A DNA stretch of 64,000 nucleotides from Aliiroseovarius sp. M344. Its GTDB lineage: Bacteria > Pseudomonadota > Alphaproteobacteria > Rhodobacterales > Rhodobacteraceae. The stretch's first letter is position 1; each line of letters starts with the position of its first letter. The notes under the pieces were generated by a model. The model did not search any database and was not told the DNA's origin. It was given only the letters and a program-made list of their open reading frames with translations. Of this stretch, positions 58,950 through 64,000 are shown in pieces. A program made the position numbers and the translations under genes. Where the stretch lies: assembly GCF_025140835.1 (NCBI RefSeq), contig NZ_CP081153.1:3146814-3210813 (forward strand), read 5' to 3'.

Positions 58950-60464
58950 AACCCAAACGGCCACAAGCGCCAACCCACCGCCTAGCGCGACATACCCCAT
59001 TGCCCGAACCGGGCGCGCCCGGTCAGTTTCCGGCAGCGGCGTGGATTGCCGGATCAAGGCCGCTTCGGCCAGTTCAGGCAATCGTGGGCCAAAACGGGCC
59101 AGAACACGCACCGTACGCGCCAGATCACCCAGCAAAGCTTTCGGACCGATCGAGCTGGTGATGTAGCTTTCCACAACCGGTTTGGCGACCTGCCAGATAT
59201 TAATGTTTGGACTGAGAGACCGGGCCACGCCTTCGACAACCACCATTGTCCGTTGCAGCAAGATCAGCTCGGTGCGGGTTTCCATCCCGAACTTCTCGGT
59301 AACTTCGAAAAGGTAAGACAGAAGTCGGCCCATCGAGATCTGGGTGGCATCCATACCGAAGATCGGCTCGCCAACGGCACGAAGGGCGCGGGCGAATTCT
59401 TCGACATTGCGATCAGCTGGCACATAGCCCGCTTCGAAATGAACTTCCGCCACACGGCGATAGTCGCGCGTAATGAAGCCATAAAGGATCTCGGCATAGA
59501 CTCGGCGGGTGTATTCGTCGATCCGGCCCATGATGCCGAAATCGATGGCGATGACGTCACCGTTTGCCGCGAACTTCAGATTGCCCTGATGCATATCGCC
59601 ATGAAACAACCCATCACGCAGCGCGTGCGACAAGAACAATTGCAGCACCCGTTCGCCCAGCGCATCCATGTTCAGCCCCGAGGCGCGGATGGTCGGCAGG
59701 TCGTTGGCTGGAATACCTTCACCCCAACCCAATGTCATAACTGTGCGACCCGACAGGCCCCAATTTACCTTCGGCACCACAAACCCGGCATCACCTGCTG
59801 TGTTTTCTGCAAACTCGCTGGCCGACGCGCTTTCAAGCCGCAAATCCAGCTCGCCCATCACCACGCCTTCGAAATGCTCGACCACATCAGTGGGGCGCAG
59901 GCGGCGCGTTGACGGCAATAGCCATTCGATGAAGCTGGCTGAGAAATGGAACGCGTCAATATCAGTACGGAAGGCACGTTCAATGTGTGGGCGCAAGACT
60001 TTGACGGCGACATCTTCGCCGGTCGCTGCGATCCGTGCCCGATGAACCTGTGCGATCGAGGCCGCGGCGACGGGTTCTGAGAATTCAGAGAACACCTCGT
60101 CGATTTTAATGTCCAATTCTTTCTCGATCATTTTCCGAGCAATGGCAGATGGGAAGGGTGGCAGCTTGTCTTGCAAATATTGCAGCTGGTCTGACAGTTC
60201 GGCGCCAACAACGTCGGGTCGTGTCGACAGGATTTGACCAAACTTGATATAGGCCGGACCCAGCGCGGTGATGGCGCGGGTCACTGGCGGCAGCGATGTA
60301 TCACCCTTCTTTCCCAGCCATGCGAAGGGGAACCCGATGATCCGGGCTGCCATACGAATAACCGGAGGCGCATTCATCGCATCCAGAACAACGCCCATCG
60401 CGCCCGTTCTTTGAAAGGTCGCACCGGTGCGGATCAGCCGCCAGATGTTGTGGGGCCCGCGCAT
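58935..60464 (-). CDS. ubiB: Ubiquinone biosynthesis regulatory kinase/ATPase UbiB
   Basis: A 509-residue UbiB/ADCK-family protein. It has the family N-lobe LGPAYIKFGQILSTRPD (KxGQ motif), an AIAQVHRA-like SIAQVHRARI, and the catalytic FHGDMHQGNLKF and IDFGIMGRI. The C-terminus is a membrane helix (about 487-508). It supports ubiquinone synthesis at the membrane. It starts 1 bp after the ubiE stop, so the two form an operon. Confidence 0.95.
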   Translation of the reverse strand: MRGPHNIWRLIRTGATFQRTGAMGVVLDAMNAPPVIRMAARIIGFPFAWLGKKGDTSLPPVTRAITALGPAYIKFGQILSTRPDVVGAELSDQLQYLQDKLPPFPSAIARKMIEKELDIKIDEVFSEFSEPVAAASIAQVHRARIAATGEDVAVKVLRPHIERAFRTDIDAFHFSASFIEWLLPSTRRLRPTDVVEHFEGVVMGELDLRLESASASEFAENTAGDAGFVVPKVNWGLSGRTVMTLGWGEGIPANDLPTIRASGLNMDALGERVLQLFLSHALRDGLFHGDMHQGNLKFAANGDVIAIDFGIMGRIDEYTRRVYAEILYGFITRDYRRVAEVHFEAGYVPADRNVEEFARALRAVGEPIFGMDATQISMGRLLSYLFEVTEKFGMETRTELILLQRTMVVVEGVARSLSPNINIWQVAKPVVESYITSSIGPKALLGDLARTVRVLARFGPRLPELAEAALIRQSTPLPETDRARPVRAMGYVALGGGLALVAVWVSSLL

Positions 60465-60465
60465 C

Positions 60466-61218
60466 CTAGATTTTCCACCCCGAATGTAAGGCCGCGATGC
60501 CCAAGGAAAGGTTGCGGTACTTCACATTGTCAAACCCAGCGTCGCGGATCATCTGTGCAAACGTGTCTTGATCCGGGAACTTCCGGATCGATTCGACCAG
60601 GTATTGATAACTGTCGGCATCATCCGCGATCAGTTTGCCCATACGGGGAATGACGTTGAACGAATACAGGTCATAAAGCTTCTGCATCCCATCGTTGGGC
60701 AATTGGCTGAATTCCAGCACCATCAAGCGACCGCCGGGGCGCAACACGCGATAGGCCTCGCGCAGAGCATCGGGAATGCGGGTCACGTTGCGAATGCCGA
60801 AGCTGATCGTGTAACGATCAAAACTGTTATCCTCGAACGGCAGCGCCATGGCGTCGCCGACAACCCAGTCCAGCCGATCCGCTTTGTTGTCTGCATCTGC
60901 GCGCTTGCGACCTTCGACCAGCATCGACTCGGTCATATCCAGCACAACGGCAGATGCCTCGGGCGCGCGGTCCAGAAAACGGAACGAGATATCGCCGGTG
61001 CCGCCCGCGACATCCAGAAGCCGCTGACCGTTTCGGGGTGCCAGCCAATCCATCATCGCGTCTTTCCAAACGCGGTGGATACCGACGGACATCACGTCAT
61101 TCATGATGTCATATTTCGACGCAACATTGGTGAAAACGCCATGAACCATGCCGGCTTTGTCGTCCTCGGCCACGGTCTTGAACCCAAAATGGGTTGTTTT
61201 CTTCTCGGAGGTGCTCAT
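60466..61218 (-). CDS. ubiE: Demethylmenaquinone/ubiquinone C-methyltransferase UbiE
   Basis: A SAM-dependent methyltransferase (250 aa) with the UbiE signatures [19 protein letters not shown] (split at about 30-48), the SAM motif [15 protein letters not shown] and [20 protein letters not shown] (split). It adds the C-methyl group during ubiquinone synthesis. It is divergent from mutM. Confidence 0.96.
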   Translation of the reverse strand: MSTSEKKTTHFGFKTVAEDDKAGMVHGVFTNVASKYDIMNDVMSVGIHRVWKDAMMDWLAPRNGQRLLDVAGGTGDISFRFLDRAPEASAVVLDMTESMLVEGRKRADADNKADRLDWVVGDAMALPFEDNSFDRYTISFGIRNVTRIPDALREAYRVLRPGGRLMVLEFSQLPNDGMQKLYDLYSFNVIPRMGKLIADDADSYQYLVESIRKFPDQDTFAQMIRDAGFDNVKYRNLSLGIAALHSGWKI

Positions 61219-61292
61219 CGGGCTTGCCCATTCCTTACGATTGACCCCTCATATCCTGACGAATGGTGGCACACAATGGAGAGGCGACCGAG

Positions 61293-62144
61293 ATGCCGGA
61301 ATTACCTGAAGTCGAGACGGTTCGCCGCGGCCTGTCCCCAGTGATGGAAGGCGCGTGCATTACACACGCCGAGACCCGGCGTGACGGGCTGCGTTGGCCG
61401 TTCCCTGAGCACATGGCGAAACGGCTGACGGGCGCGCAGGTGCTGCGGTTGGGGCGCCGGTCGAAATACCTGCTGGCCGATCTTGATACCGGCGAGACCC
61501 TGATCACCCATCTGGGCATGTCGGGACGCATGCTGATCTCAGGCCATCCGCTGGGCAAGTTTCACCACGAACACCCTGCGCCCGAAAAGCATGACCATGT
61601 GGTTCTGGACATGGACAACGGTGCGCGGGTGACGTTCAACGACCCACGGCGCTTTGGTGCCATGGACTTGTGCGATACCGCCCAACTTGACGCACACAAG
61701 CTAATCCGGGTGCTGGGGCCAGAGCCCTTGGGAAATACGTTCGATGAATCTTACCTGATTGCGGCCCTGAAACGCCGCAATTCTCCCATCAAAACTGCGC
61801 TTCTGGACCAAAGAATCATCGCCGGCCTTGGCAATATATATGTCTGCGAAGTACTGTTTCGGGCGGGTATTCACCCGACACGCAAGGCCGCGCAACTTTC
61901 GTCGGCCAGAATTGCCAAGCTGGTCCCTATTATCCGGGACGTGCTGAGTGAGGCCATCGAAAGTGGCGGATCATCCTTGAATGATTATCGGCAGGCGGAC
62001 GGCGAACTGGGTTATTTTCAACACAATTTTCGGGTTTATGGACGCGAAGGCCAAGCGTGTGTGACGCAAGGTTGTTCTGGAAAAATCAGACGAATCACCC
62101 AATCGGGGCGTTCAACATTCTATTGTGCGCAATGCCAAAGATAA
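61293..62144 (+). CDS. mutM: Formamidopyrimidine-DNA glycosylase MutM
   Basis: A 283-residue DNA repair glycosylase. The start at 61293 gives the invariant [14 protein letters not shown], with Pro2 as catalytic nucleophile and Glu3. The C-terminal zinc finger is CVTQGC...FYCAQC (four Cys). It removes 8-oxoguanine and opened purines. It lies divergent from ubiE, 74 bp between starts. Confidence 0.97.
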   Translation: MPELPEVETVRRGLSPVMEGACITHAETRRDGLRWPFPEHMAKRLTGAQVLRLGRRSKYLLADLDTGETLITHLGMSGRMLISGHPLGKFHHEHPAPEKHDHVVLDMDNGARVTFNDPRRFGAMDLCDTAQLDAHKLIRVLGPEPLGNTFDESYLIAALKRRNSPIKTALLDQRIIAGLGNIYVCEVLFRAGIHPTRKAAQLSSARIAKLVPIIRDVLSEAIESGGSSLNDYRQADGELGYFQHNFRVYGREGQACVTQGCSGKIRRITQSGRSTFYCAQCQR

Positions 62145-62211
62145 CTTGATCACTGGGGCGGGCATGCTTACGACTCCGCTTCGACCACCACGGACAATGG
62201 CAAGGGGAACC

Positions 62212-62988
62212 ATGGCCTATAAGAATATTATCGTTGAGACCGAAGATCACGTCTGCCTGATCAAGCTCAACCGACCCGACGCGCTGAACGCTCTGAATCT
62301 GGATTTGCTGGGCGAGCTTGGGGAAGCATTGGCGGACGCTCAGCAGAACGACAAAGTGCGCTGTATCGTCGTCACCGGATCTGAAAAGGCCTTCGCCGCC
62401 GGCGCCGACATCAAGATGATGGCGGAGAAAAATTTCGTCGACGTCTTTGCCGGTGACCTGTTTACCCCGGAAGAAGATGCCATCATGCGCATCCGAAAGC
62501 CGATCATCGCAGCCGTGTCCGGCTATGCGCTGGGCGGTGGGTGCGAGCTGGCCATGATGTGTGACTTCATTATCGCGTCAGATACCGCCAAGTTTGGCCA
62601 ACCGGAAATCAATCTGGGTGTTATGGCTGGCATGGGCGGCACGCAGCGCCTGACCAAACTGGTCGGACGTGCAAAGTCGATGGACATGAACCTGACCGGT
62701 CGCTTCATGGACGCGGAAGAAGCCGAGCGCGCGGGGCTTGTCAGCCGTGTCGTACCGGCCAAAAAGCTGATGGACGAAGCTATGTCAGCCGCCGCAAAGA
62801 TCGCAGAAAAATCGATGATCACTGTCATGGCGATCAAGGAAACCGTGAACCGGGCCGAGCAGCTGCCACTGACCGAAGGCATCCTGTTTGAGCGTCGCGT
62901 CTTCCATTCGCTGTTTGCGACCGAAGATCAGAAAGAAGGCATGGCCGCTTTCGCTGAAAAGCGCGAACCGCAGTTCCGCGACAAATAA
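62212..62988 (+). CDS. Enoyl-CoA hydratase
   Basis: A crotonase-family enzyme of 258 aa from the ATG at 62212 (AAGGGGAA upstream). The oxyanion-hole segments are EKAFAAGADIKMMAE and GYALGGGCELAMMCD. Glu residues sit at both catalytic sites (CELAM and QPEINLGV). It hydrates 2-enoyl-CoA in fatty-acid or amino-acid breakdown. Its place between mutM and rpsT near dnaA is conserved in Rhodobacterales. Confidence 0.93.
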   Translation: MAYKNIIVETEDHVCLIKLNRPDALNALNLDLLGELGEALADAQQNDKVRCIVVTGSEKAFAAGADIKMMAEKNFVDVFAGDLFTPEEDAIMRIRKPIIAAVSGYALGGGCELAMMCDFIIASDTAKFGQPEINLGVMAGMGGTQRLTKLVGRAKSMDMNLTGRFMDAEEAERAGLVSRVVPAKKLMDEAMSAAAKIAEKSMITVMAIKETVNRAEQLPLTEGILFERRVFHSLFATEDQKEGMAAFAEKREPQFRDK

Positions 62989-63003
62989 CGCAGATTTTGG
63001 GTT

Positions 63004-63031
63004 CCCTTTGCGGAAGTTTTTCCGTAAAGGG
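63004..63031 (+). terminator. Hairpin after the enoyl-CoA hydratase gene
   Basis: A 12-bp stem (CCCTTTGCGGAA with TTCCGTAAAGGG, one G-T pair) closes a 4-nt loop 15 bp after the stop. No T-run follows on the plus strand. It separates the hydratase gene from rpsT. Confidence 0.65.
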
Positions 63032-63147
63032 TGCCGCATACATGCGCGTGAGGCCCGCTTTGGCCAGAATCACCGGTTCTGAACCCGGTCGGGTGCTGAC
63101 GCGCAACTATTGAAACGTACTACACACCCGATGAAGGGATCAAACAC

Positions 63148-63411
63148 ATGGCAAATTCGCCCCAGTCCAAAAAACGCGCTCGTCAGAACGAGGCTCGTTT
63201 TGCTGTAAACAAAGCCCGCCGTTCGCGCATTCGCACCTTCCTGCGTAAAGTTGAGGAAGCGATCGAAACCGGCGACAAGGAAGCCGCTTCGGCTGCTCTG
63301 AAAGCTGCGCAACCCGAACTGATGCGCGGCGTGACCAAAGGCGTTTATCACAAGAACACCGCAGCTCGCAAAGTGTCGCGCCTGTCGGCACGTGTTAAAT
63401 CGCTTGGCTAA
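63148..63411 (+). CDS. rpsT: 30S ribosomal protein S20
   Basis: The protein is 87 aa, basic and helical, with the S20 pattern [18 protein letters not shown] and VKSLG end. It binds 16S rRNA in the body of the 30S subunit. The leader (63032-63147) contains the likely promoter. A strong terminator follows. Confidence 0.97.
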   Translation: MANSPQSKKRARQNEARFAVNKARRSRIRTFLRKVEEAIETGDKEAASAALKAAQPELMRGVTKGVYHKNTAARKVSRLSARVKSLG

Positions 63412-63448
63412 ACACGAATCTGGTCGAAAGACTGGTTTGGAAAAACAA

Positions 63449-63478
63449 ACGGAGCGTGTCCTCAAAGGCACGCTCCGT
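63449..63478 (+). terminator. Terminator of rpsT
   Basis: ACGGAGCGTG pairs perfectly with CACGCTCCGT around a 10-nt loop. An A-run precedes it, and TTCGCGTTT follows. It lies 38 bp after the rpsT stop. Confidence 0.8.
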
Positions 63479-64000
63479 TCGCGTTTCCAGCGGCGAAAAT
63501 TGCATAAGTGCAAGCCGCTTGGGATTCGTTTCAGCAAAGAATGAGTCAAGCGCGAAGTTCTATTGCGTGAGCCGCAAACAGATTGCTAGCTTGCATGCAG
63601 CGATTCACATCGCCGACTTGGGACTATGATAAAATCAAGGGTTAAGCCCTTGAAAAATTAGGTTAAAATTTGACCTGAAGATTGAATCGGAGCCTGTCCG
63701 ATACAATTTGTGTATGTTTTTATTCCGACTTGGGGGTTGGACTAGAGGCGAGCACTTTCAGAGATTGTCGGACCCTTCCGGTTCGGCAGCTAAACCTATT
63801 GTTATGTCTCCATGCCCGAACGGGCGGTTTCTGAAACAAGGCCTTGTTCTTGTTCAGCGAGTGCCCATCGGTCTGGCACGCCCCGGTTGGGGCGGCGTGC
63901 CCGGTTTTGTGGATCGCCAAGCGCTTGGGCGCTTAGGTGATTTTGTTTGGGCAAAAGGCTGCCGTTGAACAGCCTCTTTAAGAAACCGGGTTGAGGTGAC
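63479..64000. other. Noncoding region, possible oriC segment upstream of dnaA (dnaA not in window)
   Basis: No convincing gene lies here. An AT-rich stretch (about 63620-63680) is followed by GC-rich hairpins: 63875-63901 (GGCACGCCCC with a GGTT loop and a partner containing one bulge) and 63956-63975 (AGGCTG/CAGCCT). A 12-bp palindrome CCAAGCGCTTGG lies at 63917-63928, and TGTGGATCG at 63908-63916 matches a DnaA box at 7 of 9 positions. The window ends with GAGGTGAC, which could be the ribosome-binding site of a gene starting just beyond. An origin is plausible from gene order only. Confidence 0.4.

Noticed and set aside
59046..59912. 288-codon plus-strand open frame opposite ubiB
   Set aside because: ubiB is certain on the other strand; the antisense product is rich in His, Gln and Arg with no recognisable domain.
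63590..63720. Additional DnaA boxes (for example CGATTCACA and TGTGTATGT)
   Set aside because: They match only about 6 of 9 positions, which is near chance level. Only TGTGGATCG was retained as a weak candidate.

Overview
The window comes from the chromosome of an alphaproteobacterium of the order Rhodobacterales (Roseobacter group). The evidence is the GC-rich coding style, the flagellar set with FlaF and FlbT, Tat-dependent TRAP and ABC binding proteins, a Na+-NQR operon, and the right-hand gene order ubiB-ubiE / mutM - enoyl-CoA hydratase - rpsT. In this group that order normally runs into dnaA, so the right edge is probably next to the replication origin. dnaA itself is not in the window.

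Layout. (1) 1-142: 5' end of an ABC ATPase gene. (2) 314-14507: a galactoside-use island. An IclR regulator and a MalK/UgpC-type ATPase are divergent from a long operon. The operon encodes a sugar-binding protein, two permeases, a GH4 alpha-galactosidase, an IlvD/Edd-type sugar-acid dehydratase, an SDR sugar dehydrogenase, KDGal kinase, KDPGal aldolase, an SMP-30 lactonase, a GH42 beta-galactosidase and a mutarotase. Together these make a complete De Ley-Doudoroff route. (3) 14634-21531 (minus strand): nqrABCDEF-apbE-nqrM-CBS. It is divergent from a pentaheme cytochrome c, which is followed by a Na+/H+ antiporter, and a candidate FNR box lies in the divergent promoter. (4) 24178-25116: a doubtful gene remnant, intergenic sequence and tRNA-Gly(UCC). 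(5) 25221-29832: a MarR-controlled RND efflux pair. (6) 30196-35046: a TRAP transporter whose large permease carries a predicted coiled-coil tail of about 330 residues. (7) 35265-41818: a peptide-type ABC importer with an alkaline-phosphatase-superfamily hydrolase and an FAH-family hydrolase. (8) 41824-45849: a GntR-regulated hydroxyproline-type catabolic operon (deaminase/aldolase, 2-epimerase, FAD dehydrogenase). (9) 45869-58008: part of a flagellar gene cluster. (10) 58077-63411: a phosphotransferase, ubiquinone genes, mutM, an enoyl-CoA hydratase and rpsT. (11) 63412-64000: noncoding, possibly part of oriC.

Most of the content is recognisable by family. The most unusual points are a short NqrB that appears to lack the loop carrying its covalent FMN, an SDR dehydrogenase whose catalytic Lys is Asn, the DctM coiled-coil fusion, and the cytochrome/antiporter/NQR group around an FNR-like site. 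The tandem IclR palindromes and the 28-bp GntR palindrome are clear operator candidates. I saw no CRISPR array, insertion sequence or prophage. No radically new system is evident; the strongest candidates are variants of known ones.
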